Notes: a model not told the origin generated them from the sequence alone. A DNA stretch of 37,212 nt from an uncultured Collinsella sp. (GCA_902470915.1 CABRIB010000006.1:1-37212); one strand, 5' to 3'; shown: positions 14,894-23,636, numbered from the stretch's first letter. Translations and numbers: made by a program.

Positions 14894-16909
14894 CTACATC
14901 ACCTCCGCGTGAGGGGTCAAACCATTTGCCTTGAGCACCTCGTCGGGGAGCTCGGAATAGAAGTGCTCGGTGCCGGGCACGCGCTTGAAGACCGGACGGG
15001 TGTCCAGGCCAATACGCGGATGGCTCGAGCGGGGCGCGAAGCGATCGCCCTTGGGGAAATCGCGCGGGCTCGGAACGGCGCCGGGCACCTGGTGCAGGCG
15101 GCCCGAACCGCTCTCGATGGACAGAACGGAACCCAGAAGACCGCGGGTGTACTCGTGGATCGGGTTAGTGAGCAGCTCCTTGGTGGGTGCCTGCTCGATA
15201 ACCTGACCGGCGTACATAACCGTGATGTTATGGGCAACCTCGGCGACCAGAGCCAGGTCATGCGAAACGAAGATCATGGCAAAGCCGAGCTTGGCCTGAA
15301 GATCGTTGAGCAGCTTGATGACCTGCTTCTGGACGGTAACGTCCAGAGCGGTCGTGGGCTCGTCGCAGATGACCAGCTTGGGGTCGCGGGTAAGGGCCAT
15401 AGCGATCAGGACGCGCTGACGCTGGCCGCCGGAAAGCTCGTGCGGATAGCTCTCGAGCGTGCGCTTGGGATCGAGGCCGACGAGCTCCAAGAGCTCCTCG
15501 GCGCTGCGGGTTCCGCCGCGCTTGGTGAGCTGCTTCATCTGGGCAGAGATGAGCATGGAGGGGTTGAGCGAGGACAGGGCGTCCTGATAGACCATAGCGA
15601 TATCGGTACCGCGCAGGCCGAACCACTCCTTCTTGCTCATCTTGAGCAGGTCACGGCCCTCCCAGAGAACCTCGCCGGAAAGATGCTCGTCATCGTCGGT
15701 CAGGCCCATGATGGCCAGCGTGGTGATGGACTTACCGCAACCGGACTCGCCCACCAGGCCCATGGTCTGACCAGGACGGACGTCAAAGTTGACATGGTCG
15801 ACAACGTTGATATCACCGTGATGCTCAAACTGAATGCAGAAGTCACGGACCGAGAGAATCGGTTCGACAGACTCGTCGGGCACATGGCGATCGTCACGCT
15901 TGAGCTCGACATCGCGCAGGGCGCCAAGGCGAGCGGAGAGGGACTGGGCCTGCTCCTTGTAGGCGCGAACGGGGTCGGAGACCAGCAGGTCGGCCTCGCG
16001 ACGCTTGGAGGAATCGGTCGGATCCAGGGCGGCGGAGGGAGCAGCGGCCATGGCGTCGGTAATGCCCTCGGAGAGGATGTTGAGCGCCAGGCAGGTGATC
16101 ATGATGGCCAGGCCCGGGAACAGCGCCTGCCACCAACGGCCAGCGAGCACGCCGCCGCGGGCGTCGGCGAGGATGTTGCCCCAGGTAGCGGTGGGCTCCT
16201 GGATACCAGCGCCGATGAAGGTCAGCGAGGCCTCGAAGATGATGGCGTCGGCGACCAGGGTAACGGTGAAGACCATGATCGGGGCGATGCAGTTACGCAG
16301 AACATGCTTGATCAAAATCCACGGAGCCTTGGCGCCGGAAACGATGACCGCGCGGACATAGTCCTCGCCGTACTCGGACACGATATTGGCGCGTACGATA
16401 CGGGCAATCTGCGGAGTGTACATAAAGCCGATGGCGAAGATGATCGACGGCACGGAGTTGCCCAGGATGGAGACGAAGACGGCCGCGAGGGCGATGCCCG
16501 GGATGGACATGATGATGTCCAAGATACGCATGATCGTCTCGGAGACGGCCTTGCGCGAAACCGCTGCAAGGGCGCCCACGACCGAGCCGCAGACCAGAGC
16601 CATGGCGGTGGCGCCAAAGCCGATAATCAGCGAGTAACGACCACCGTAGAGCATACGCGACAGAATGTCGCGACCCTTATCGTCGGTACCGAAGATAAAT
16701 CCGTTGCCGGGAGCCTGGCGAGCCGTAAAGATCTCGACCGGGCTATAGGGGGCAAGAAGGGGCGCCAGAATCGCAGTCAGGGCGACCAGCACCAGCACGA
16801 CGGCGGCAATCTTAGAAGACAGCGTCATCTTCTTCCAGCCACCGAGCTTGAGCCCCTTGGAGGCAGCCTTCTCGAGCTGCTCGGTTTGCTTCTCTCGAAT
16901 CTTTACCAT
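14894..16909 (-). CDS. satC: Fused ABC permease and ATP-binding protein (OppC-OppD fusion), probable SatC
   Basis: A 671-residue fusion. Residues about 1-285 are an OppC-type inner-membrane permease: a helix near 33-53, a FGTDDKGRD N-terminal signature and an EASLTFIGAG EAA-like loop at 226-235. A polar linker (about 286-345) leads to an OppD-type ATPase with Walker A GESGCGKS (387-394), Q-loop near 442, signature LSGGQ (492-496), Walker B VICDEP (513-518) and His550. The C-terminal oligopeptide domain (VPSPRDFPKGDRF...RSSHP) lacks the cysteines usually found there in OppD/DppD. I recall the Haemophilus ducreyi sialic-acid transporter having the same fused SatC, which supports the name; a fused peptide transporter is the alternative. 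No stop or frameshift separates the halves. Confidence 0.88.
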   Translation of the reverse strand: MVKIREKQTEQLEKAASKGLKLGGWKKMTLSSKIAAVVLVLVALTAILAPLLAPYSPVEIFTARQAPGNGFIFGTDDKGRDILSRMLYGGRYSLIIGFGATAMALVCGSVVGALAAVSRKAVSETIMRILDIIMSIPGIALAAVFVSILGNSVPSIIFAIGFMYTPQIARIVRANIVSEYGEDYVRAVIVSGAKAPWILIKHVLRNCIAPIMVFTVTLVADAIIFEASLTFIGAGIQEPTATWGNILADARGGVLAGRWWQALFPGLAIMITCLALNILSEGITDAMAAAPSAALDPTDSSKRREADLLVSDPVRAYKEQAQSLSARLGALRDVELKRDDRHVPDESVEPILSVRDFCIQFEHHGDINVVDHVNFDVRPGQTMGLVGESGCGKSITTLAIMGLTDDDEHLSGEVLWEGRDLLKMSKKEWFGLRGTDIAMVYQDALSSLNPSMLISAQMKQLTKRGGTRSAEELLELVGLDPKRTLESYPHELSGGQRQRVLIAMALTRDPKLVICDEPTTALDVTVQKQVIKLLNDLQAKLGFAMIFVSHDLALVAEVAHNITVMYAGQVIEQAPTKELLTNPIHEYTRGLLGSVLSIESGSGRLHQVPGAVPSPRDFPKGDRFAPRSSHPRIGLDTRPVFKRVPGTEHFYSELPDEVLKANGLTPHAEVM

Positions 16910-16912
16910 AAT

Positions 16913-17869
16913 CTACACCGTCCTGATGCGCGGGTTGATGAGCAGGTAGAGCATGTCAACCACGATGTTGATGATGATGAAGGCAAGAGCAACGACGATG
17001 ACGACGCCCTGAACCAGGTTCGCCTCGTTGCCCTGAACGCCCTGCAGAATCGCGGTGCCCATGCCGGGGAGGTTGAAGATAACCTCGATGACGACGGCGC
17101 CGCCCATGAGGTAACCGATCTTAAGACCGAGGGTGGTGACCGGGGTGATCAGCGCATTGCGAAGAACGTTGATGCCGACGACGACCTTCTCGGGAACGCC
17201 GGCGCCGCGAGCCATACGGACATAATCCTTGTCGAGCTCCTCGACCATGGCGGTACGCACGATACGAGTCATCTGGCCCGTCAGCGGAAATGCCAAGGCG
17301 ATAGCGGGCATGATCATACGCCCCAGATAGCCAACCGGATTCGTGGTGAAGTGAGGCAGAGCGCCCGATGCCGGGAGCACCTTAAGGTAGGAAGAGAACA
17401 GCAGGATCAACAGAACGGCAAGCCAGAACGACGGGGTTGCCAAGCCGGCGATGGAAAAGACACGGATTACTTGGTCCGGCCATTTGTCGCGATACAGTGC
17501 CGCGATGACGCCGAGCAAAAACGAAACGACCGCACCGATGGCAAGACCGATGAAGGTCAGCTGCATCGTGACGGGCAGGGCCGTGGAGATGCGCTTGGCA
17601 ACGGAGTTGCGAGCAGCACCATAGGTGCCCATGTCGCCATGGATCAAATCGCCCATATAGCGCACGTAGCGCACGGGCCAGGGGTCGTCCAGACCATACT
17701 TCTCATGGTACTCGGCAACCGCCTCGGGCGAGGCACCGTCACCCAACGCCGTGTAGGCGGGGTCGGTCTTGGAGAACGACATAAGGAAGAACACCAGGAC
17801 GGTGACGCCCAATGCCATGATCGGCAGCGCCACAAGACGCCTTCCAATCAAACGTAGCAAGTTGTTCAC
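16913..17869 (-). CDS. satB: ABC transporter permease (OppB-like), probable SatB
   Basis: First membrane subunit of the importer. The 318-residue product has an N-terminal helix (about residues 10-35), the OppB-type extracytoplasmic segment with YGLDDPWPVRYVRY, several further helices and the ATPase-contact EAA loop (MARGAGVPEKVVVGINVLRNALI), ending in NPRIRTV as is common in OppB. The GTG at 17869 is chosen because GGGGAG lies just upstream and the first residues then match the family; an upstream ATG would add 11 polar residues. satC begins 3 bases after its stop. Two hairpins lie between it and satA, which may let the binding protein be made in excess. Confidence 0.87.
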   Translation of the reverse strand: MNNLLRLIGRRLVALPIMALGVTVLVFFLMSFSKTDPAYTALGDGASPEAVAEYHEKYGLDDPWPVRYVRYMGDLIHGDMGTYGAARNSVAKRISTALPVTMQLTFIGLAIGAVVSFLLGVIAALYRDKWPDQVIRVFSIAGLATPSFWLAVLLILLFSSYLKVLPASGALPHFTTNPVGYLGRMIMPAIALAFPLTGQMTRIVRTAMVEELDKDYVRMARGAGVPEKVVVGINVLRNALITPVTTLGLKIGYLMGGAVVIEVIFNLPGMGTAILQGVQGNEANLVQGVVIVVALAFIIINIVVDMLYLLINPRIRTV

Positions 17870-17909
17870 GTTCTCTCCCCTTTCTTTTGTCGGTAGGACC
17901 AACTGGTAT

Positions 17910-17927
17910 ATGAGTACGGATACTCAT
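17910..17927. repeat. Inverted repeat in the satA-satB gap
   Basis: ATGAGTA (17910-17916) and TACTCAT (17921-17927) are perfectly complementary around CGGA, 41 bases upstream of the satB start codon. It is a likely small mRNA hairpin or an operator-like site. Confidence 0.5.
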
Positions 17928-17930
17928 TAC

Positions 17931-17964
17931 AAGACCCGAGCGACATCGTTGCCGCCCGGGTCTT
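17931..17964. terminator. Hairpin between satA and satB, possible attenuator
   Basis: AAGACCCG (17931-17938) pairs with CGGGTCTT (17957-17964) around an 18-base interior that can partly fold. The T-rich flank is stronger on the plus strand (TTTGTTTC); on the minus strand only CTTGT follows. It lies after the satA stop and could cut transcript levels of the permease genes relative to the binding protein. Confidence 0.45.
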
Positions 17965-18026
17965 TGTTTCAACTATGAGGATACGGTCCCAACGACCGAC
18001 ATCCTGCATATAGACTCAAGCGAGTC

Positions 18027-19640
18027 TTACGCCTTGACGGTCGCAACGCCCCTGAAGGACATGCTCGTCGTGCCGATGCCCTTGAAACCATCGAGGGCCT
18101 CGCCATTGGGCGCAGTGGACGGATCGTCCCAAGAAGCGGAGACGGTCTTGACGTGGACAACGGGGTACAGAACGGCGTTGTCGGCAATGATGTCGAAACA
18201 CTCGTTCCACTTCTTCTGCTGCTCGTCGCCCTCGGCGGCAAGAGCCTCGTCCATGAGACCGTGGAGCTTCTGCCACTCAGCGGACTCCTTCCACGGGCAA
18301 CGGGTCTGCATCCAGACGTTGTCGCCGTACCACCAGTTGAGCAGCAGGTCGGGGTCGGCGCCGAAGCAGGAAGGATCGCCAGGGGCAAGGAGGATATCGT
18401 AGGCCTCGCCGCCGTCGATGGCGGCGTAGGTGGCCGGCGAGGTATCGGTCTGGATGGTCACATCGAAGCCGAGAGCGTCGAGGTCGTTCTTGACCTGGGC
18501 GGCCATGCCCTTAATCTGCTCGTTGTCGGTGGTGCGCAGGGTGATGGCACCCGGGGTGATGCCAGACTCCTCGATGAGCTTCTTGGCCTTCTTGGTGTCG
18601 GTCTTGTACACCGTGGAAGCCTCATGATAGTTGGTGAAGCTCTTGGGCAGGTAGCAGCTGGCAGCGGTGGCAAGGCCGGCGAAGGTGTTGCTGACCATCT
18701 TCTCGGTGTCGAGCGCATACATGACAGCCTGACGGACCTTGACGTTGTTCCAAGGCTCCTTGGCGACGTTGAACATGATGAAGCGGGTGCCGAAACCCTG
18801 AACGTTATCGATCTTGCAGCCGGCGCTCTCGAGCTGGTCGACGGCGTCAGCGGTAACGAGCTCCATAACGAGCGTGGAGCCCTCCTGCTGAGCGGTAACG
18901 CGAGCGGTGGGGTCGGTCAGGATGCTGTACTGGATCTTCTTATCCTCGGCAGCATACTCACCGTTGTACTCGGGGTTGGGAACCAGGGTGATCTCGGTAT
19001 CGGAGATAGAGTCGTACATCCAGGGGCCGGAACCGATCGGCTGCTTGGCGCGATCCTCCTCGGTCTGGGTGGCCGGGGTAACGCGGACGATGGCCAGACG
19101 ATCCTTGAGCAGGGAGAAGTTGGGGACCTTAGTCTTGACCGTCACGGTGCTGGCGTCCTTGGCCTCGATGGACTCGAAGGGCTGGAAGAACGGAGCATAG
19201 GTAGCGGAAGCGGCGCAAGCGGTGTAGGAGGCAACGACATCGTCAGCGGTGACCTCGGTGCCATCGGAGAACTTGGCGCCCTTGCGGATGGTGACCTCGA
19301 AAGTGGTGTCGTCCACAGACTTGGGATCGTCGGTGGCGAGCTCGTTGAAGGTGCTGTAGTCGTGGTAATCGATGCCGTAGAGGCCCTCGACGACGTGCCA
19401 GTTAGCACCCAGGCCCACAGCGGAGCCGGTGCTGGCGGGATCGAAGCTGGACGGAGCGTAAGCGGAACCAGCGGTGATCACGCCGCCGCCACGGTTGGCG
19501 GAATCGGTGGAGCCGGAAGCGGAACCCTCGTCGCTAGAGCTGCCACCGCAGCCAGTGAGACCAAGGCCGGCGACAGCAGCGACGCTGCCGGTGAGGCCGA
19601 GGAACGAACGCCTGGACATACCCTTGTTGATGATGGCCAT
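18027..19640 (-). CDS. satA: ABC transporter substrate-binding lipoprotein (SBP_bac_5), probable SatA
   Basis: Ligand-binding lipoprotein of the importer encoded downstream. The 537-residue product starts with a twin-arginine motif SRRSFLG (residues 9-15), a hydrophobic stretch and lipobox LTGC with Cys31, so it probably folds in the cytosol, leaves by Tat and is lipid-anchored. A Ser/Gly-rich linker follows, then SBP_bac_5 features (VTIRKGAKFSDGTEVTADDV, PIGSGPWMYD, NNVKVRQAVMYALD). The ATG at 19640 has AGGAGAA six bases upstream. It is the first gene of the sat/nan block, with a 363-base repeat-rich leader. Sialic-acid binding is inferred from neighbours; OppA-type proteins also bind peptides, glutathione or haem. 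Confidence 0.85.
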   Translation of the reverse strand: MAIINKGMSRRSFLGLTGSVAAVAGLGLTGCGGSSSDEGSASGSTDSANRGGGVITAGSAYAPSSFDPASTGSAVGLGANWHVVEGLYGIDYHDYSTFNELATDDPKSVDDTTFEVTIRKGAKFSDGTEVTADDVVASYTACAASATYAPFFQPFESIEAKDASTVTVKTKVPNFSLLKDRLAIVRVTPATQTEEDRAKQPIGSGPWMYDSISDTEITLVPNPEYNGEYAAEDKKIQYSILTDPTARVTAQQEGSTLVMELVTADAVDQLESAGCKIDNVQGFGTRFIMFNVAKEPWNNVKVRQAVMYALDTEKMVSNTFAGLATAASCYLPKSFTNYHEASTVYKTDTKKAKKLIEESGITPGAITLRTTDNEQIKGMAAQVKNDLDALGFDVTIQTDTSPATYAAIDGGEAYDILLAPGDPSCFGADPDLLLNWWYGDNVWMQTRCPWKESAEWQKLHGLMDEALAAEGDEQQKKWNECFDIIADNAVLYPVVHVKTVSASWDDPSTAPNGEALDGFKGIGTTSMSFRGVATVKA

Positions 19641-19758
19641 GTCTTCTCCTATCAATAGAGAATCTTACTCGGGAGCACCTAGACTTGCCCCCGCGCAACT
19701 TGCGGACGATATATACCTTACCTACCGACGAACCCAACTGAGGTGCCGCGCTCGGCGA

Positions 19759-19841
19759 CCGATACATACATACGCTTGAACGGTATTTACTACCGTTCAC
19801 CGAATTCGTTGACAAACGATTCGCCAGACAGTATGTATCGG
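19759..19841. promoter_or_regulatory. Nested inverted repeats upstream of satA, candidate operator/leader
   Basis: The 363-base gap 19641-20003 holds three repeats here. TGAACGGTA (19777-19785) and TACCGTTCA (19791-19799) form a perfect repeat with a TTTAC spacer. An outer pair, CCGATACATAC (19759-19769) and GTATGTATCGG (19831-19841), encloses it. A third, CGAATTCGTT/AACGATTCG (19801-19810 with 19815-19823, one bulge), lies inside the outer pair. On the minus strand TTGTCA (19815-19810) followed after 17 bases by TAGTAA places a weak promoter over the inner repeat, which suits repressor binding. No regulator gene is in the window. The gap 19842-20003 holds a few weaker repeats only. Confidence 0.6.
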
Positions 19842-20003
19842 CGAGGTGAGATATCAGTCTTCGTCAACCCGCAGGATAGCAGGGTTTTCGCTTGGGTTAG
19901 TCAAACGTTTTAGCGTTAATAAAACCCGAAACCAGCAGGCAATCATGGCGAAATAAATGGTTGAAAATCGCGCAATCATGTATATCAGTTGTTTGGCTCG
20001 TGT

Positions 20004-21950
20004 TTAGCTATCGGAATGGCCAGCCGCCGCCTCGGCGCGCTCGGCATTCCATGCAACGAGCGCCTCGTGGACCGCCTTGGCAACATCGGCAGGTATGCCG
20101 CGAACTTCCGCGATCTCTTGCTCGCTCGCCGCGCGCAAACGCTTCATCGAGCCAAAATGGCGCATAAGGGCACGTTTTCTGGTGGGTCCCACGCCCGGAA
20201 CGTCATCGAGTACCGAAACTGTCATGGCTTTATCGCGCAACTCACGGTGGAACGTGATGGCAAATCGGTGGGACTCATCGCGTACCTGTTTAATTAGATA
20301 GAGCGAAGCAGACCCGGTCGGCAGCACGACAGGAGTCTCGTCCCAAGGCACAAAAACTTCCTCGTCGGCCTTCGCCAAGCCACAAACTGGTATATCGAGC
20401 CCAAGAGCCTCAAGTTGCTTGATCGCAGCGGTCAATTGCGGCTTACCGCCATCGACAACGAGCAAATCGGGGCGCGAGCCAAAGTGCTCGTCGGCCATGC
20501 GCTCGGGAGCATAGCGTCGTCCCAAAACCTCGGACATCGACACGAAGTCGTTTGCCTCGTTCAATTCGGCCTGAATTTTAAAACGACGGTACTGACTCTT
20601 GTCGGCGCGCCCGTTGGTAAACACCACCATCGAGGCGACCGTAAAGGTGCCATGCAGTGTAGAGATATCGAAGCACTCGATACGCAACGGCGGCGATGGC
20701 AGCGCCAACGCACTTTCGAGCTCCAGGAGCGCTTGATTGGTGCGGTCGTCAGCGTACCCCGTTCGCATCATGTAGCGCATGAGGGCATGGCGCGCATTTT
20801 TGGATGCCATATCGAGCAGACGGTGCTTTTCGCCACGCTGCGGCCTATGGAGATGGCAGGAACGCTCACGCTTGCCCGCAAGCCACTCCCCCAGCGCCTC
20901 CGCATCCTCAAGCTCGACGGAAAGGTTGACCTCAGCTGGAATATCAGCCGTCTCGTCGTAATAGCGCTTAAGAAAGCCCGACTGGAGCTCTTCCTCGTCA
21001 ACATCAAGACCCTTGTCGAGAATGAACTCGCAGGTGCGAACTGTTCGGCCCTCGCGAACGACGAAGACGCAAGCGGCGGAGATGGTCTCCTCGCGATAGA
21101 ACCCGATGACATCGATATCGACACTGGAGGGAAAAACGACTTGCTGACGATCGTCCAGACCCCTGATGACCTCCAAACGACGTTTGACGCGTGCCGCGCG
21201 CTCAAAGTCGAGCGCCTCGGCGGCATCCGTCATCTCGGAGGTCAGCTCATCGACGACATCCTTGCGATGGCCCGACAAAAAGCGCTCGACACGCTTGACG
21301 TTCTTGGCATAGTCTGCCGGGGAAATCGCGCCGACACACGCACCCGGGCCGCGCCCGACATGGTAGTCAAAGCAGGGACGCCCGTTTTGTGCGCAAATCA
21401 TATTGACGATGTCTTCCTCGCCCTTGTGGGACTCGATGGTACGGCGACAACGACGCCACTCCGCACAGGATGCAGAGCAGATGGGGATAACCTTGCGCAG
21501 CGTGTCAATGGTCTCACGCGCCGCACGGCTATCGGTATAGGGTCCAAAATAGCGCGTTCCCGGCTTATGACGCTCACGCGTGTATTTAATCGCGGGATAC
21601 AGGTCGCCCTTTGTAATGGCGATAAAGGGGTAGCTCTTGTCATCCTTGAGGTCGACGTTAAAGTACGGATGGTACTGGCCGATCAGGTTGCGCTCGAGTA
21701 CAAGCGCCTCATGCTCGGTTTCGACAACGATGTAGTCAAAGCTCGCCACCAGCTGCATCATCAGCGGGATCTTTTGACGCTCATCCTGCAGTGTCACGTA
21801 TTGACGCATGCGGGCGCGCAGGTTTTTCGCCTTGCCCACGTAGATGACATCGCCCTTGGCATCCTTCCAAAGGTAGCATCCGGGCTGTGTGGGAACGCGC
21901 GAAACCTGCTCGGCAAGCGTTGGTATGTTGTCGTGACCGGCCACGCGCAC
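20004..21950 (-). CDS. uvrC: Excinuclease ABC subunit C
   Basis: Makes both incisions in nucleotide-excision repair after UvrB loading. The 648-residue product has the N-terminal GIY-YIG nuclease (GCYLWKDAKGDVIYVGKAKNLR region, about residues 24-45), a UVR motif that contacts UvrB (SEMTDAAEALDFERAARVKRRLE), the RNase-H-like half with ECFDISTLHG, and a C-terminal helix-hairpin-helix pair (DVPGVGPTRKRALMRHFGS, then EVRGIPADVAKAV). The GTG at 21950 follows the murJ stop without a gap; a second GTG two codons later is equally possible given the nearby AGGTG. No clear terminator follows before the satA leader. Confidence 0.95.
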   Translation of the reverse strand: MRVAGHDNIPTLAEQVSRVPTQPGCYLWKDAKGDVIYVGKAKNLRARMRQYVTLQDERQKIPLMMQLVASFDYIVVETEHEALVLERNLIGQYHPYFNVDLKDDKSYPFIAITKGDLYPAIKYTRERHKPGTRYFGPYTDSRAARETIDTLRKVIPICSASCAEWRRCRRTIESHKGEEDIVNMICAQNGRPCFDYHVGRGPGACVGAISPADYAKNVKRVERFLSGHRKDVVDELTSEMTDAAEALDFERAARVKRRLEVIRGLDDRQQVVFPSSVDIDVIGFYREETISAACVFVVREGRTVRTCEFILDKGLDVDEEELQSGFLKRYYDETADIPAEVNLSVELEDAEALGEWLAGKRERSCHLHRPQRGEKHRLLDMASKNARHALMRYMMRTGYADDRTNQALLELESALALPSPPLRIECFDISTLHGTFTVASMVVFTNGRADKSQYRRFKIQAELNEANDFVSMSEVLGRRYAPERMADEHFGSRPDLLVVDGGKPQLTAAIKQLEALGLDIPVCGLAKADEEVFVPWDETPVVLPTGSASLYLIKQVRDESHRFAITFHRELRDKAMTVSVLDDVPGVGPTRKRALMRHFGSMKRLRAASEQEIAEVRGIPADVAKAVHEALVAWNAERAEAAAGHSDS

Positions 21951-23633
21951 CTACTTGCGACGAAGCAGCGCCGAGACCTCGGGCATCTTAAGGACGACGG
22001 CAAGGCCAAAGGTAACAACAAGCGAGGCGACACCCGCAACGCAAACGTAGCCAAGAGTAATCAGAATCGAGCCGCCAAGTGCCCCGACAAAGTGTTCAAG
22101 CGCCCACATGACGCCGGCGCCTGCGGCAGCACCTAGGCCACCGAGCAAAAGGCCAAAGAAACCGCCATGTAGGATAGATTTGACCTGAAGGCCACGCAGG
22201 CGACGACGCAGCCACCACAGCGAACAGCCGACCAAGATCACGTAGTCGACGACATACGAAAGCGCGATTGCCGGCATACCGAAGCCCAGCACAACGCCAA
22301 ACAGCAGAACCGAGCCGGCCTGGCCGATGGCGGAATACAGGCAATAGCGGCTATAGGGCTTCATGTCGAGCAAGGCAGAGAAGCTCTTCTGCATCAACAC
22401 GACCACGCCGTAGAGCGGCAGCGAGAGCGCCAGGTAGACAAGGTACTCGGACACCAGCGCCACGCCGGATTCATCGAACTTGCCAGCACAGTAGATCATA
22501 TTGAGCGGACGTGCGAAGACAATCAGGTACAGTGCGAACGGAATCAGGAAGAACAGCATCTGGGCGACGCCACGCGAAATGCCCGTGCGAACGCTGTCGT
22601 AATCCTTCTCCTGTGCGTCATGAGAGAGCTCGGTATAGAGCGCCGTCGAAAGCGAGGCGGCAATCAGCGCGTAGGGCAGCGTGTACCACAGGCGCGCATA
22701 GGCGATGACGGAAGGACCCGTCTCGGGCTGGACCACCAGCGCGGCAGCGTTGGTGATAGAAGTCGAGACAAACATGCACACCGTGGCGAGCAGCGTCGGG
22801 ATACCGAGCGCAATCGTCTGGCGCAGCGCGGGGTCCTTAAAGTCGATATGGATATGGGGATGCACGCCGTGCTTGCCAAGCGCGGGAATCTGACATGCCA
22901 TCTGAACAAAGACACCGAGGGTCGTACCGGCCGCAATCAAGATGATGCCGGCACGTTCGCCAAACTGTGCGGACACGGGCGCAAAACCCATAAAGCTCGC
23001 AATGACGATCACATTGTTGAGGACCGGGGCAAACGTCGACCAAAAGTAGTCGCGGTGTGCGTTGAGAACGCCCGAGAACACCGAGCCCAAACCATAAAAG
23101 AGAATCTGGATGGCAAAGAAACGGAACATGAACGCAGCGGTATCCATGCTGCCACCGTCACCCGAAAGGAACGATTGCGTCCAGATAAAGCCCGGGGCGA
23201 ACACGGTCCCCAGCAACGAAATGCCACCCAGCACTAAAAGCAGAATGCCGAGCAGGTTGCCCACGTACTCGTTCGAGGCCTCGCGACCCTGCTCACGCCT
23301 CACGCCCATGTACACGGGCAAAAACGCCGTCACGAGCATGCCACCCATCACGAGTTCGTAGAGCATATTGGGCAGGTTGTTGGCGACCTGATAGGAGGAC
23401 GAGAGTAGCGACATGCCGATAGCGGCCGCCATTGCCCACGTGCGGATAAAACCGGTGACGCGAGACACGATAGTCAGGATGGTCATAAGCCCGGCGGAAC
23501 GACCAACCGTGGAGTAGTCCGACGAGCCCATGTCGTCAGTGTCATCTCGCGACGAAGAAGCTTCGGATGAGGGTGTCTGAGGCGCAGATTCTTTTGCAAA
23601 ATGAGCTCCGCGCTTCAATTCTTCCTGCGGCAT
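21951..23633 (-). CDS. murJ: Lipid II flippase MurJ (MviN family)
   Basis: Multi-drug/oligosaccharidyl-lipid/polysaccharide superfamily flippase that moves lipid II across the membrane for peptidoglycan synthesis. The 560-residue product has about 14 hydrophobic helices, the family start with VSRVTGFIRTWAMAAAIG, a conserved LPNMLYELVMGGMLVTAFLPVY stretch and a central ALYTELSHDAQEKD loop. A polar, Ser/Asp-rich extension of about 45 residues precedes the first helix. The ATG at 23633 has GAGGA seven bases upstream. It starts 3 bases after the upstream deacylase and abuts uvrC, so the three form one operon. Confidence 0.93.
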   Translation of the reverse strand: MPQEELKRGAHFAKESAPQTPSSEASSSRDDTDDMGSSDYSTVGRSAGLMTILTIVSRVTGFIRTWAMAAAIGMSLLSSSYQVANNLPNMLYELVMGGMLVTAFLPVYMGVRREQGREASNEYVGNLLGILLLVLGGISLLGTVFAPGFIWTQSFLSGDGGSMDTAAFMFRFFAIQILFYGLGSVFSGVLNAHRDYFWSTFAPVLNNVIVIASFMGFAPVSAQFGERAGIILIAAGTTLGVFVQMACQIPALGKHGVHPHIHIDFKDPALRQTIALGIPTLLATVCMFVSTSITNAAALVVQPETGPSVIAYARLWYTLPYALIAASLSTALYTELSHDAQEKDYDSVRTGISRGVAQMLFFLIPFALYLIVFARPLNMIYCAGKFDESGVALVSEYLVYLALSLPLYGVVVLMQKSFSALLDMKPYSRYCLYSAIGQAGSVLLFGVVLGFGMPAIALSYVVDYVILVGCSLWWLRRRLRGLQVKSILHGGFFGLLLGGLGAAAGAGVMWALEHFVGALGGSILITLGYVCVAGVASLVVTFGLAVVLKMPEVSALLRRK

Positions 23634-23636
23634 CGC

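Noticed and set aside
13979..17857. A 1292-codon plus-strand open frame opposite satB-satD
   Set aside because: It is the exact antisense of genes with full ABC-transporter motifs. The GC-rich codon use leaves few stops on the other strand. The translation is low-complexity (Gly/Asp/Leu/Val-rich), without family motifs or a ribosome site.
19809..19837. Plus-strand TTGACA followed after 17 bases by TATGTA
   Set aside because: The -35 is perfect but the -10 is poor, and no plus-strand gene lies downstream; TTGACA is part of the loop and arms of an inverted repeat.
19861..19920. Hairpin AACCCGC/GCAGGGTT after uvrC as a terminator
   Set aside because: One bulge, and no T-run on the minus strand where uvrC is transcribed; too weak to call.
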